DNA of 64,000 nt from contig NC_031781.1 in assembly GCF_001522545.3 (NCBI RefSeq), positions 7,294,911-7,358,910 on the forward strand, written 5' to 3'. Under the pieces are notes generated by a model. The model saw only the letters and a program-made list of their open reading frames with translations. It was not told the origin of the DNA and ran no database searches. The position numbers were made by a program, and so were the translations under genes. Origin of the DNA: Parus major. Its lineage: Eukaryota; Chordata; Aves; Passeriformes; Paridae. Shown in pieces: positions 35,401-49,826 of this stretch; the stretch's first letter is position 1, and the number at the start of each line of letters is the position of its first letter.

Positions 35401-38400
35401 GCAATATGTGTGCTCAGCGACACAGGTGGTTGCCCAGGGCAAGAAGATATTAAAAGCAGCAGTAATTGTTTCATTGCCTAAATGGCTTCAAGAGACTGTT
35501 TCAGTTTACTTCTGATAGCAGGAGCCCCAGAACAAGGCACTGGACTGTTTAGCCCTTTGAGCTCACCAGGCAAAATAGAAGATTGGCTCAGAAGGTTTGT
35601 GGCTGGAAGCCTCCAGTTATTTCCATGTGTTTCCTGAGCCCTTTATGGCCTTCAAGGACTTTTATGTCTTGGTACATTCTGTGCCTCAGAAATTCCAGCT
35701 CATGCAGATTTAATGTAAATAGACACAATTGGAAAGTCTTCTGCATAAGAGTGCATCAAAACTTTTCACCAGTGGAAAATATTTATATTTATTTTTCCTA
35801 TTTGATTATTCTTTTCCCTGAACTGCCCCAGATACTCCCAACAATATGCAGCTTTTTTTCTACTTGTTCAAATCCCTCCTCATGTTTTTAGCTGCCTTGC
35901 TATTTATCTGGTGTAAAACAACATATTCCCTGTGACAGGTCCAGCTCCCATGTATCTCCTGAGAGAGAAGTGGTTCCCACGTACAGAGTCCAGGAGGTCT
36001 CACTGGAGTTTATCACAACCCAGTCTCAAGACAATTTTCTTCTCTCTTGTCTTTAGTCTTTGGCCCTTAAGCTCAGATCATATTTCTTCCAATATAATAA
36101 TATTCTTGCTATAGTTCCTTGGGAGGATTTATGTCCTCTTCAACATTGAGTTCTATGTTTCTTCACAAGAACAGTTTTTGGAAGCGGATGTTAGAACTTG
36201 GATATACCAACTCAGTCTATTCCTGTGATGCTCTGAGTGGAAGGATATGTCTCCAACTCTTCCAGACATTTTTTTCCTTCTTCCCATGGTAACTGTGCAA
36301 ACCACAGCAAAAAAAAATGTAACTAAGAAAATGTTATTTTATTGTTTGCACTTCAGTACAAATTATTTTTGAAGTTCACAGCTCTGCCTAGCAGATGCTT
36401 TGAAGAATTTCAAAGCACAGTGTTAATTTAGGAAGAGCTCATTGATTGTTCTTGCATTAGACATTTTTTATTATTTTCTCCTAAGTCTCATGGTGTCTTA
36501 ATTAATAGTAGCCAGTCAAACTGTGGATTGATCCAGCCATCCAAGTGATGAGAGGCTAAAACCTTAAGACAATTTCCTTTTCAACAGTTTTAGCAGATTT
36601 GATTGCTCATCACTGTGGCAGGAATAACCAGGTAATTATGTTTCTGCCACACTACCCTCTAGCACCTCACCAGGTGTCAAAAGATCAAGTGTGAGCTTTG
36701 TTCTGCTGCTAACAGTTTCTGGTAGCAAATGGGGTTTGTTGACTACATAGAAGCATTCAAGTAATTCACACAAAATTGTCAAAATAGTATTGAAAAAAAA
36801 AATCAATACAATGTCACAATAAGTGGCATGAAAGCAGCTGTGTTCCCTGAAATATTTTCCTTATTAAATTACAAGTCCTTTAAATGGAATTGAGGCTAAA
36901 TTTCCAGTCTGTCATGCCACAGTGCTGTAAAAGCCAAGATGCGTTTGAAGAGTTGAGCTCTGGTTCATTCAAATAGTGCAGAATTTGGTTATCTCCTACT
37001 TGAATTCTTTTATCAAGAGGTTATAAGGAGTTGACAGCTAGTAGGGCCCCTGTAAGATCAAGCTGGAAAGCTGTTTTTTTCATTCCAGATGTGGTCTTGA
37101 ACTGCACTTATATGTGTTTAAAGCAGCCTTGTAAGAAAAGGTTACACTTGACAATTCTGAGTCAGATTTGAACCTTAACATCAGAAGTTCAAGTGGTTAA
37201 TGCTGGGTTTGTTTGACTATGTTAGGATTTAGTTTGCAGCTTTAACATGCTGGGTATTTCACTTCCAGGAGAAAGGGAAGATCAGATTTCAGTTCATGGT
37301 GAGAAGTGTTTTGAATCAGCTATTTAAATGTCTTAGGCAAAGTGCTAAATGTTTAACAGAGGAAGCTAGTCGGGACTAGCTGGGATAGCTGAACTAACTG
37401 AGAGTGCTTGGGGCCACATGCAAACCTGCAGGCGAATCCTCAAAGAGGAAACAGAATTGTTCTGGTTTTTTTCTTTGTTATTCATTTGGCATTGGTCAGT
37501 TGGGTTGAACTGGAAAAATAAAATATCGTTTTTCATTTGCCCATGTTGTTTAAGGGGTGTGTGGGGGGGGAGAATTAATTTAGAAGCAGTCAGCTGCATT
37601 CCTGGGTCTTCTAATGCTTCCTCTGAGACATTACTGTGATATGTGCAATAGTTAAGAGAATATCCCAAGTTTCTGGCCATATATTTTTATCTGTTATAGT
37701 TAATGAAGCTGTTTAGGTATATCTGATTAATGTCTACAGATGTGAGTGAAATAATTAGGGAAAAAGTTTGATGCTAGTTTCTAAGCAACAAAAACAAACC
37801 AGAGCAACAACTAATTTGTAATTCCATTATCTCTAACAGACTGTAAAAAGCAGGACGTGAGACCTGGTCATAAAGACTGATGGAGACTCATGATTTCCCA
37901 TCATCAGATCTTTGTGGGTTTCAGAAAGGCATTTTCCTTTAGAGTAGACATACTTCCTGCTCTTTCTTCTTCAGTCTTTCAAAGTCTAAAGCCAGAGAAT
38001 TTCAAGAACTCCCAGGAAATCTATCCTCTGGAGAAACAGTAAACAAAGAGTATTTTGAATTCTGCTTAAAACCTGGAGTTAACGTGATACACTTGAATTC
38101 ATACAAGTATGGACTCAATAAGGGATATCTAGTTAATATCCTTTAGGTCCACTAGTAATGATATAAACAGAGATCTCTGTAGGAAGATAAATATTTTGCA
38201 AGATATAGAAAGGTCAAGAATTTTTATTTTCCACTGATAAAAGTTTTCTTGGCAGAAAACCTCCAGATTTTATTTAAAAGAAAAAAAGCTTTAAAAACTT
38301 GGGTTTATGAGAACTCAGAGGGGCATTGTTTAAGTCCAGTTTTTAACCATGAAATCCTTTTGACATATGGCAGTCATTATGTATTTGAATCTGTCTATCT

Positions 38401-41400
38401 TGGAGGATTTTTTCTAATAGAAGATACTTAAAAGTTTCACATTTAACATATTTTTCAATAAACACTTGAGAACTTCTTAACAGTAAACAATGATCTTAAA
38501 CTGCCTTGCCAAGCATGTAAATGATCTACAACTTCTAATACACCAAGATTGTTGCATATTTTCAGCCCTGCATTTGGGACCTCTAGGCAATGCTGTTTCA
38601 GATTAGGATAAACCATGAATTTCTTAACTGTTTCACTTGAGAGAAGAAGGCTTTATCATTCTGATATTCATGGCAGAAAACCTGGAAATCTGTCCTTCCC
38701 ATTCCTTTCCAAATACAGCAACCCTATCTTCATTAGCATCTGACAGATTTAAGATTAGTGGAGGATACCTGATTCAAAAAAAATTAAATACTCTGAGTAA
38801 AATAAACAGGAAACCCCCTTCTATGTTTTATACTGCCTTCCCTGCCTTTCCCTGAGCTTTTGCCTCAGTCTTACACAAGAAGAAAAATCCCTTGTAGTGT
38901 GGTAGGCATAGAGGAAAGATTATGGCCTCTTGAAAGGGAACACTGGCACATTTTTCCCCCTGTCCTGTTGTAGCTATCAATAGAAATATTCATGCCACAT
39001 TCTTGGAAATATTCTTCTTTTCATGTAGTCCTGCTGGTAAAGCTGGCTATGAACAGGGAGGGCATACAAGATTCAGCTTTCTTTATGTTTTAGAGGGTGA
39101 AATGGAATTGTTTTGGACAGCATTTTCATGGCTTCAGTATACAGCAGTTTTTATGAAAAAAAGAAGAAAATACAACAGCCATCATTGCAGGCAGTGCCTC
39201 AGAACTCACTTGCAGAAAAAGCAGTTTGGTGCATGTTTGTGTTTGTGACCAGGCAGCTGAACAGGAGCCACGTTTGCTGCTCAAGACTGAGCACAAGGAC
39301 AGCACAGACTGAAAGCTGAAGCAGTTGAAGACAAGGGAACAGGGAGGGAAGTTGATTCTGAGTAAATTCTGAAAAAAGGGAAAACAAAAAGACAAGTTAC
39401 CCACTGAGCTCGGTTTGGTCTCAACTCAAGAGAGATTTCCTCTGGAATTCTTCTACCGTATTGTCCTCTTTTTACAGTTTGGGAGATGAAAATGCAGAGA
39501 GCTCGGGATGTAAATCCTTTGAGATTCTGCATTTGAGTTTCAATCAGGAAGTAAGAGTAGTCTGCTGCTTGACCTGGCTGGGCTGTAAATACTTTGCCCC
39601 AGAACTGCTACATTGATCAAATCAGGAAATAAAACTGAGGAGCTCAGGTTTCAGCCAGTTGTGTGCAAACGATGTGAAGATATGGCTCCAAAGAATTTCA
39701 CCTATCAGCTGCATGTTCAGCCTATTAAACTGCAGTGTCCTGAGAGAAGATCATCTAAATCAATACAGAATAAGAAATCAAGTGTAAAATCACCTATATC
39801 TCACAAGTGCTGGTAGAGTCATCCATTTTTTAATGGAAATAACAGTGTATCTTTTCCATGTCTTTAGTGAGTTTTAGCTGGAATATATAAAGCCCTGCAT
39901 CTACAGTATCTGTTATTTTAAAATCAGTGCTATAAGTAAAGAAGCTGATTTGAAAAATAGCTCTTAAAGTATGTACATTTATCATGCTTATCAGAAGTCA
40001 CATTTTCTCTCAAAGAGAGAAATCTTGAATGGTGCCTGTAAGCCCTGAAGTGTAATATCCTAAAAAGTCAACTTTCTGGAAGAAGAGAGTATTAAACTAA
40101 TCTTAAAGCCTTAACATAAGTAAGTAACTGTGAAACATTGCAAAATACTCCCAAAAAGCCTTTTGGCCCATTTGTTACTGAACTCCTAGAAACATAAATT
40201 TCTATTACCAGCATTGTCTTCTGGAAGACATTTGCAACTCATATAACTGAAAAAACAGGCGCTTATCAAACAGACAATGCTTTAACATATCAGTAGATCA
40301 GGTTCTGGGTTTTTTTAATGGCTGAATAATCACTGAAGAAGCACAATCACAGTATTCATGAAAAAGGAAAGAGAAAGCAAATGGGTATAAAATTGATCTA
40401 TCATTCTCTGTTCCAGTCTTCAGAGACTACTGGACTCCACATCTGTTTCTTCTTCATAGTTTTATCATGATGGATCTTTTCTGCTTATAGGACTCTAGGT
40501 CCTTTTAAATCCTTCCATTTTGTGTTTCTATTCCTACTCACTTTTTTCCATAAGTTTTAAAAACAATCCTAAAACACCTAACAAACCACCAAACCCTACT
40601 ATCATACAGAAGAAGAAAAAGAGCTCAGTGAAGATTTTTTTGAATTTTTGTATAGTCTGCTGCCATTAGAAGCAGAAAAATCAGTTTAGCATTGCTATAT
40701 GGGGTGTGTGTATATATGTATTTGCATATGCTGTAGTTCTGGGAAATGGTTATGCTGTAAAGAGCATTATTTTCTTCATGCAGGTATTGATAAGCAACAT
40801 GTCATCCAAGCACATCCTCACTTTCTGCTTCTGATTACACCCTCTTAACCCAGCCTATAGCTATGCTCTGGAGTGCCATAATTCATGGAATATTATGGCC
40901 ATGTGTATTTCAAGCTGGCTTCTCAAGTGACAGCATAACTCTTTTGAATCTCCTGGTCCAGTCTTCCACAGAGAATGTAAATCCTTGTCTCCTGATGAAT
41001 TTGAAGAGTGTGGCAGTGTTCCCTCTGTCCATGCTCTGCTCCCAACCCTTCCTTCCAGCTATGCTCCCTATTGACTCTGAAGTGTCTAATGCATGGGCTG
41101 GGAGGTAAAATTAGGAAAGAAATCTATTAAGAAGCCCCAAACAACAACTTTTTGGGGTTTTTTTCCAATTCTCTTTGTATTTACTTGGTATTTTTCAATG
41201 ATTTTTTTGGGAGAATTAGTTTTAGTTCCTGTTTATGCCTTACATAATGTGCTTTTTAGCACTCGTGCCCAACTTGAAGTGGCTTGGTAGGACCAATCAA
41301 AAGTAATTGAATTCCATGGTGCATTTTTAAATTATCTTCTTGAATGCAATATAGAGTATAGTACTTTATCTGTCAACCCATCATTCCTTCAGTTTCAGGA

Positions 41401-43224
41401 AAAGGAAAGACATTGGTTTCATCTTAAGGCTTGACTTTAACAAAATGCTCTTTTTCCTTCTGTTTCTCTGGAGTTTGCTGGAAGCTGGATTGGAAAGGAC
41501 CAGTGACACCTACTCAGAGCAATCTGAGCAGGGAATAAAAGAACATATGGGTCTGATTCTGTGATCCACTGCAAGCATCGTGTGTTTGAAGTGGCCACTG
41601 GTGACTGGAACCTCATAGTTTCTGGGCTTCTGCAACTTAAGAGTTTGGGGGTTTTTAGCAGGGTTTTAAATCATGTGTTACCCTCTTGGCTGTTCTTAGG
41701 ATCTGCAGTCCTGTGCTAACTTCTTCAGCTGCAGTGAATTTAACCTTTTAGTTAGCACAACTGCAAGAAGAAACGCTGTGCGTATCTGTGCTGCTGCCGT
41801 GTTTTTGCCCTTTTTCACCTATACTGTTCTCAGAAACTGACAGTTCTTAAAAGGATTGGAGACCATCATTATTCTTTTTTTTATTCACTTGTCTCAGGTT
41901 AATAAATGACCTTTTACCTTTACTGAGGAATTTCCCCATATGTCTGCTCAAAGAATTTCCTTGGATGATTCTCTGTGGATTTCATTCCATGTTTTGTAGA
42001 AGTGAATTATGATTGGATTAGAAAGGCATAAATCTTCCTGAATTTTCAGGAGATTATTTCCTGGATTTCCAAAGTTAGTAGTATGTCATTCTATCTTCAC
42101 CCATGCCATGGGCCCTGTATCCCTGTTCCAGGTGGAATTGGTTTCTGTCTGGTTGAAATTAATTTGCTTTAAGCTGGAGATCTTAAATTTTAGCAATCAA
42201 GAGCAACTGAGATCATGTAAATATAAGCAAATGGCTTTTGAACACAACTTTTAAAGTGATTTGGAAAACTCACTGGTGAGAAAACATAGCCTGGCTAATT
42301 TTCTGTCTGTAGAAGGCAGCTCTCTATCAGGTGAGATCTATTTGATCCAGTGCAATATAGTGAAACCTCCAGAGTTTAAGCTAACTATTTGACAGCAAAT
42401 CATATATTTTTCTTTTCCTTTATTATGGAAGGCTTCTAAGATATTGAATATTGCTTGTTTTATCATTTTGTTATAAAGAGAAATATATATTCTTCAAAAT
42501 TCTCTTAAAACATAGCAATTATTTCTGATCATTTTTCTCTTAAGAAATATAATAGATATTTCCCAGTGAAATGTTAGCTTAAATATATTTCTTTAAAAAT
42601 TGTAATGAATAGTCTCATAGATTTTTCAGTCTTCAATGAATTCAAAAATATTCCAATTTCTGTGCATCTGCTGAAATGAAAGCAACACTAATTGCACCTG
42701 GAGGGTCCTGTCAGGACATAAGGATCTGAAACATCAGGAAATTATTAGTGAAAGAAACAAATATTAGAGATGCCAGGTTCACACTGCAGATGCTTCCTAA
42801 TTTGAGGAAGTAAAATGTTAGAGCTGCTTCCTAAGTAAACCCTCTAAGCTCCTATTTTGACGTGAGTGTCCCCAAGGAGCACAGGGCAGCTGGCAGGTTT
42901 CCCTGCCCTGAGCCAGTGCTGGGCTGCTCTTACAAGTGCTGCTGTTTCACTGAGGAATGAGCAGAGCCCTTGGTCAATTCTGATTGAAAGCTGGCACTTT
43001 GCACAAGTATAATTTTGGCAACTCAAAATGTTTGTAGCTGGTGCTAGCTGTATCACCCATCACAATTTTAAACATCACCATCCTCAGTCACCATCCCCAG
43101 CTGCACAAGCTCAGGAAGTCTGAAGGACATTTGTCACCAAGCTGACTCCAGGAGCTTCCTTCTGCTTTCTCATCCTGTTAACCTGCACCTGCCTGGAAGG
43201 GCTGGAGCACTCACTGGCTTGGTT

Positions 43225-43270
43225 GTACTGGTATCATTTTGTACTGGTATCATTTTGTACTGGTATAATT
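43225..43270 (+). repeat. 16-bp tandem repeat, nearly three copies
   Basis: The unit GTACTGGTATCATTTT occurs twice exactly and a third time as GTACTGGTATAATT before the array breaks off. It is a small minisatellite-like duplication in intergenic DNA. Confidence 0.88.
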
Positions 43271-46006
43271 ATATCAGCTGTAATCACACCAGCCTGGCCA
43301 CTACAACTCCACTTTTGGATATATTTAGTATAAAATAAAAAGGTCTTTTTCTCCTCACACAACTTTCATAGTGACATAAGCTAAACCAGAGATAAGCACT
43401 CATAGTCCTTATATGAATGCAGAAACAGAGAGTTGTATTTCTATCCCAATTATAACAGTTATAATTAAGCCACTACAGCTATGCTGGTAGATTTCCCAGC
43501 GTAGTGAGGCCCTGAATTAGGAAGCAGATCCTGAAAGGTTTGCAGCTGGCTGATGCCATCCAGCTCTAAAACAACACCATTCCCACTTCAGCCAGCAGCA
43601 GCCTGGGCCTCCTTCAGTGGGGTCAGAGGGGGGACCTGCACAGGCTGCAGTGTTTTCCTGATCTAAATGAAAACATAGCTGTAGATTGAGGTGGGGGAAG
43701 TGGAGGTTTGGAGGGGAAAGAGATGATGTTGCCAACCTGCTGTTTCCCCACCTTTTTAAAAAATGCTTAGTCAGGAGATTTTTTGGTCAGATTTGTGCCC
43801 AGCAAAGATCTTTATTGTTTTTGATGTGGACCAGGAGCCTTTGCCTCTTCTAGATAAGGTGTCTGCAGTGCAGCTTTGATTAGGCCAGAGCTCCAGCAGA
43901 ACAGACTGATAAAGAAGGATGTCTCCTAGTTAATAGATGCTGGTGAAATAACACAAGGCCCTGCTGCTTTGTAATCTACAGCTGTTAACTCCAGACTGAA
44001 TTTAAAAGGACATTAGGTTTGATTTAGAAAGATCCAAACAGCTTTGGACTATCCAGCATGCTGGAATGACTTTCCAGTGTCAGGCTTTTGCAGTAAAAAT
44101 GAGCAAAAGCATCCCCTTTCACTCTAAAGAGAGGAGACAGGTGTCTATAAACCCTTCCTTAATGTCATCCCTTCCTAGAGAAGCCTCAGGGTGCTGACTG
44201 ATCTTCAGGGCATTTTGTGAAATAAATCCTTTTCTATTAATTTTAGAGGTTATGTGTTATGATGGTAGTTGGAGCTCTGTGATGGTGGGAAGGTGGGGGA
44301 GTCCATCACACGCCTAATCCCTGGTTGTTAAGGAGGGATGTGAATATTTAAATCTTGTCTGGGTAGTTTAGAAGGTACAGAAAGATTCTGGGTAAGTTCT
44401 CATTCTTTGTGACAATTTCTATAAATATTTAAACACATACTGTCAGATGCACTGATAACCTTTGGCCTCAGAATTGTTTATATTTTAGTTGTACATAGAA
44501 TAGTTTAATAAACTGTATATATAAATTATATACACTTTGAGAGCTAGCTGTTATGGGAAACACCCTTTGATTTTTTTCATAGTAACAAATCAATCTCTGT
44601 TCAGGAACAAACATTGCACTAAGCATGGAAAAATTGCTAGAGGACTTGGATATTTTTTGAACTCTAATCCTGATTTTCTAACATTAGATTTTGGCCACTG
44701 AAAGTAGCATAAAATGTCCAGAGAGCTTTTCTTTCTACAGAGTGGCCAAAAAAAGTGAATAACTCTTCTAAATTACCGAACACATTCAGAAGAGAAGGAC
44801 TATTCACACTTCAGCTGCTGCTGCAGACAGCAAGTACTGAATTGGGGAAATCAGACAGAAACTTGCAGGTTAGATCTGGAGCTGCTGAACAGGCACACAC
44901 ACACCTTGTGCCGCTTCAGAGAGAAATGTTGATGAATTGCTGAGATTGATGCAAAAGCTTTAATTGAACTCTCTCTTGTGCTGTCAGCTCCTGAAGGGAG
45001 CAGTGACTGCCCTGAGCCCCCGTGCAGGGAGGGGTCTGGCAGTGCCCTGTGCTGCTCTGCAGGGACAACAGCCTCAGTTTCCTTCTCCTGCCACAAGCTC
45101 AGCTGCTTCCTCATCCTCCCCCTCCCCTCACTAACACCAGGGCCCAATTCCAGCTGTCTTTGCAAAGGGAAGGAAAGCTAAAAGTAGGAAAAATTTGTTT
45201 CTGCTGTGAGATGGTATAGAGTTAGTCTGATAGCTCTTTTAAGTGCTTCAGGATCCCTTGGGATGAGACATGCTTTATAATTTTCAGTTATTATGTTTTA
45301 AAGTGTTCATTTAGTAATGCCTGCTTCAGTATTTGGCACAGTGAGACAGGACTTGTTGAACCCAAGTTGGAGACCTGTGTAAAAGCAAAAGCAAGGGCCT
45401 TTAAAGAAATTCTCCCAAGGCTCAACAGCTTGAAGAGCTTCTTAGAGAAGTGTGCACTGCCAGGCTGGTTTTTTCCCAAGCCCTTACAGCTCTGGTAATA
45501 TGGTTTGAAATGAAAATAAAATACAGAAGCTTAGTTAATGTATGCCCTCCTTTGCTGAGTTTAACACACAGGCTGAGTCCTGAACTTACTTGGTCATTTT
45601 GATGATTGGGCAATTATGTATAATACACTGTACACTTTGACTTTTTAGTTCCCGTTTAATTCTGAAAAAAAACAATTACAGTACCTCTCTAAGAAGCAAA
45701 TGTCGTCTTTTTAAATGTCACGGCATATTAAACATGCTTGTATTTTAGCAATTGCCACAATGCATTACCACTTAAAAAATAATTTATGCACATTACAGAT
45801 AAAAGACACAATAGATTTTGAGGAAAGACTTCATGCCACAGAAATAAGTGATGGCAGTTGTGCAACAATATGGGTAGCTGTTAAATTGTATTAAGATGTG
45901 GTTAACATTTTTGGACAAAAAAAATTTTAGTATGGTTTTGTTGTAACCTTTTGCTTTCCATGGAAAATATTTTTTCCTTGAGGGAAAAGAACCAACATCT
46001 TTTTCT

Positions 46007-46020
46007 AAAAAAAAAAAAAA
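46007..46020 (+). repeat. A14 homopolymer with A-rich flank
   Basis: Fourteen A followed by TAAATT and a further A9 run. It could be the tail of a decayed retroposed sequence, but I cannot recognise a source in the preceding bases. Confidence 0.7.
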
Positions 46021-49000
46021 TAAATTAAAAAAAAATTAAATTCAAACATGTTTTCTAACATTAAGGAAAAAAGCGAGCAGTTTCTGTTCCACTTAAAGTG
46101 TAAAGTTCTGAATTTAATGTAAAAATGTTTATTAGGATTGAAAATACTATCTTTTTGTTGACTACCTGTTCTTTATTCTTGAGAACTGCAAAGCTACATA
46201 AAGTTTTAAGTGTATATAAATAGCATCATGTTTCAATAGGGAAATATTATTCAGATACGCCTGATTGTTAACATTGGGAAAAGCAGATGAGGAATGAGGC
46301 ATTTTCCTGAAAGAAAATGCTGTCTCTGTTCAATAGCTTTTCCCCTTCATATTGCAGCGTAGCAGTCAGTGGCCCTGATCCAACAGGCACTAAACTAGGT
46401 TTGCCCAGATTCTTACACAGCTCCATCAGCTTTGGTAGAAGAGCTTTTTTGCTAAAAATTAAGCACATGCACAAATGTCTCCTGGAGCAGAGCCGAACTT
46501 AGCAAGGGGCTTTACCCCCCGGCAGGGCAGCGCTGCACAAGCCCAGCTCTGAGCCTGTTTGCACAATGTGTTCCAGAGCCACACTCAGCCACTCGTGTAT
46601 CCTTTTACTTCAATATGGGCTTGTTTTGGATTCTTTGTTCCAAAATGTGGATTTGAATACAAATGAGCCTGAACACAAGCCAACGGAGGAACCTCTTTCT
46701 GTCTCAAACTATAAAATGCGTAAGCATCTTCAATTAAAAAAAAACAAAACCCAAAACCTAAACAAGGGACCTGACACACACTGACTGGAGCTGTAAAAGT
46801 CATGTGCTTATGTGGTTTTATTTATTTTTCACATGTGTGTAATTGAACACTATCAAAGCAAGTCCACAATAAAATACAGTGGGACGTCAGCATTAACATC
46901 TGTGTGCCCCGTGCTGTTCAGTGGAGGCAAACAAAGTCCCCCTTTCCACCACTCTCTCTCACACTCTGCTTTCCTCAAGAAAAGAAAGTGGGTGTGGGCC
47001 AGGTTTTGGCCATCGTGCTCTTGGTTCACGTAAGGTACAGAGTCCTGGTGAGGGGTGTGCTTTCAGCTAATCTGCTCAGACAGACACCCCTGTGATTTGT
47101 GTGCCCTGCCTGAGCTAGAATCTCAGATCAAAGGGAAAGGCAGGCTGCTAATGTCAAAGCACACAGCTCCCAGACTGTGGAAGTGAAGAACAGCACCTTG
47201 AGCTGCAGCCCTAAAGGGAACCTGCCATAAATCCTGCTGTGGTATTAGAGCAGGATAGGTGAACGCCACCCACTGTGTTTGGCTTGTAGCTGCCACTTGG
47301 CTTTTAAAAAGCCTGTTCAGTTTCTTTTTAAGATACTTTGGAGGTCTCTGTTATAGCACCATGTAGTTCTGTACTCTGATAAAACCAGTGACTTGCACAC
47401 TTTTTTGCTGGAAGCTGAGAATTTTTGATGACATACACATTTATGTCAGGGGAGTCACAAGCATTAGTGGCAGTAGTCAGGACTTTCAGTCAAGAAAGGG
47501 AGAAGCTCATTTTCACTCCAAGGCCTGGTGCATTATTTGGGCCTTGTGGTTGGACCAAAATCCTGGCAAACCACAGGTAAGTGGGAAAGCACTCAATAAT
47601 CAGGATTAGGGAATAAAATTGAAATGGTTTGAGGGATAAAGGTGGATCTTGGGTGTGGAGACAAATTTCCCTCCCAATTTCCAATGAATTAAAGCATCTG
47701 GGAAAAGAGGCTGAGTGCCTGAATGAAGACAGAATTATGGAGAAAACAGTAAATGCTGGCCTGAGGGATGCTGGTCAGTGAGCTTGTGCTGTCAGAGAGA
47801 CGTGCTCAGCAGGAAATACTTCAGATTTTGTCAACAAGGATTCAGCAGTGTAGGTAGAAGGTGTAAGCTTATCGTGCTACAGCCTGCATCCCCTTGGCAG
47901 GAAAATCATTGATCACACTGCAAGAGATCTCCTTGGTGTGGAGCTGAGGCAGGGGGTGGGCTCAGTTAGCGGCTCTGGAACTTTCCCCATCCTCTCCCCT
48001 GCCTAAAATCCCACAAGAGCTTTGCCTTGGGCAGAGGAGGCAGACAAGAAGAGAACAAGAAGTGTTTTTACTGAGGAAAATCCCACTGGAAGTAGGCAGA
48101 AACAAGCTGACATCTTGATTCTTTGAAGTCCTTTCAGCTTTGCATCAGCCACAGGGAGGAATGGTTATTTCACCACCCTCGGCTCTGCAGTTGAGTGAAG
48201 GAGATCCTGATTTCCCTGTTGCTCCAGGGAATCTCTCTGGTGTCTTGGTGACTTTCCTTGTGTGATCATCACAGACATTCTCTGTAATTCCAGAGATGTA
48301 GCAGGACCGTCAGGCAGGCGGCAAAAAGGAACCCTGGAGGTTGTGGTGGACTCCAAATGGTTTCAGTGGTGCCTTGGACAAGAAACTGTTAACCTTGGGA
48401 GGGTTGGGTCCTTTCAGAAATGAAATGTGTAAAGATAGTTCCTGCAGTAATTGCCACACTGTAGTGACTTGGTTGAATAATGCAAACAGACGGGCTTTTG
48501 TTGTGGGTGCTTTGTAACAGATAATACTCAAATGATTAATGAGTTACTGGAGCACCAGAAGACCTCACTATTATTCTGCATGGCATTCATGAGCTGCATG
48601 AACATGGCTCTTTGGCTGGAGAAAAACTCAAAAGTCAGAGATTTGGAAAGCTAAAGCACATAAAAATGTTACACTCTTTTGTGTCTCCAGGAAGCACAGT
48701 AATGTGAAACATCCACCACATGTTTAAATTGTGTAGGCTTATTTATACATGTGTGTGTATTTACAGGGAGAGAGAAATAGAATGATGTGATTCTACTGTT
48801 TTAAAGCTGTTTGTAGATATTCTGTAGAATTTTTGTAAAAGCAATGTCTAGAATGAAAGAAATGAACACCCAAAGATAAAAAAACATTAGGTAAATCAGA
48901 TTGTCAGATATCATGCCGGTCTAAAAACTCAATCTGCAAGAATTAATTGAGGAACTGGACCATGAAAGCCAAGAAATGGGGCCTGAAAATAAACTTGATT

Positions 49001-49481
49001 AAGAAGATAATGCTCAAGACATACAAAGGAAGACTGATTAGCATAGACAAGAACATCAGTGAACAAGCAGAGGAATAAATCTCACATAGACAGCTGCTCA
49101 GATCGGATCAGAACATATTTAAAAGATGAAAGACAACATAAGGAGCAATTTCTCATTTCGACTGGAGAGGAAGGCCTCCAACTGATCTATTCCTTCTACA
49201 AATGGCTTTTGGCCAAGACACAAAGCTCCATCCACAAGAAAATATGGTAGTTGGTTTGCTTTTATCCTGAAAATCTGTAGACAGACCATGACAGGAATTC
49301 CATTATGAGAAAGGGATGCAAATGATGAATAAAACAAGCTTAATCAAAAAATACATTTAGAAAGAGAATAGCTAATAGATTTGGGGCATGAGGGTGGGAA
49401 TGAAGTTATGACAGATAACTTAGGCACTTGTGAAGTAAATGCCCCCTAAATCTCATAGTAAAGCTCTACTGGTTTGTTTTT

Positions 49482-49500
49482 GGTTTTGGTTTTGGTTTTG
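49482..49500 (+). repeat. (GGTTTT)n short array
   Basis: Three GGTTTT units in tandem, preceded by the imperfect GGTTTGTTTTT. A simple repeat. Confidence 0.8.
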
Positions 49501-49743
49501 TAGTTTTTTAGTGACTATACCTTCAACCAATCCCTGGAGTGCAGACTGCTGCTGTTTATTAATTTATTAACTATTGTGATGAGGGTGTAAGAGTGAGAGA
49601 AAGTGTCTATATGATGGGTCATTCTGCCAAAAATCTGAAATGAATCCTCTCTGTTCTTAAAGAGAAAAACAAGACCAGAAGAAGGGTGGCAGATGCATAA
49701 GCTATAAGGAAGTACATAAAATGCAGATTAAGCTAAAAGAGCA

Positions 49744-49826
49744 TTATTTTATTATATTATTTTATTTTATTTTATTTTATTTTATTTTATTTTATTTTAT
49801 TTTATTTTATTTTATTTTATTTTATT
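49744..49826 (+). repeat. (ATTTT)n pentanucleotide microsatellite
   Basis: About thirteen uninterrupted TTTTA units from roughly 49761 to 49825, preceded by a degenerate ATTATATTATT edge. This is the longest simple-sequence array in the window and likely polymorphic in length. No retrotransposon with an A-rich tail is recognisable next to it on either strand. Confidence 0.93.

Larger units (their letters stand above)
32480..49740. other. Intergenic, no gene recognised
   Basis: I see no conserved protein segment, spliced exon series or structured RNA on either strand. Open frames reach at most about 121 codons and look random. Contents noted: a 16-bp tandem repeat at 43225-43270, a homopolymer A14 at 46007-46020, a GGTTTT repeat at 49482-49500, a G8 run near 37563-37570, and GC-richer patches near 44990-45150 and 46510-46550 that are too small for CpG islands. 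In human the region after CACNA2D3 is a gene-poor interval before WNT5A, and the absence of genes here is consistent with that. Confidence 0.75.
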
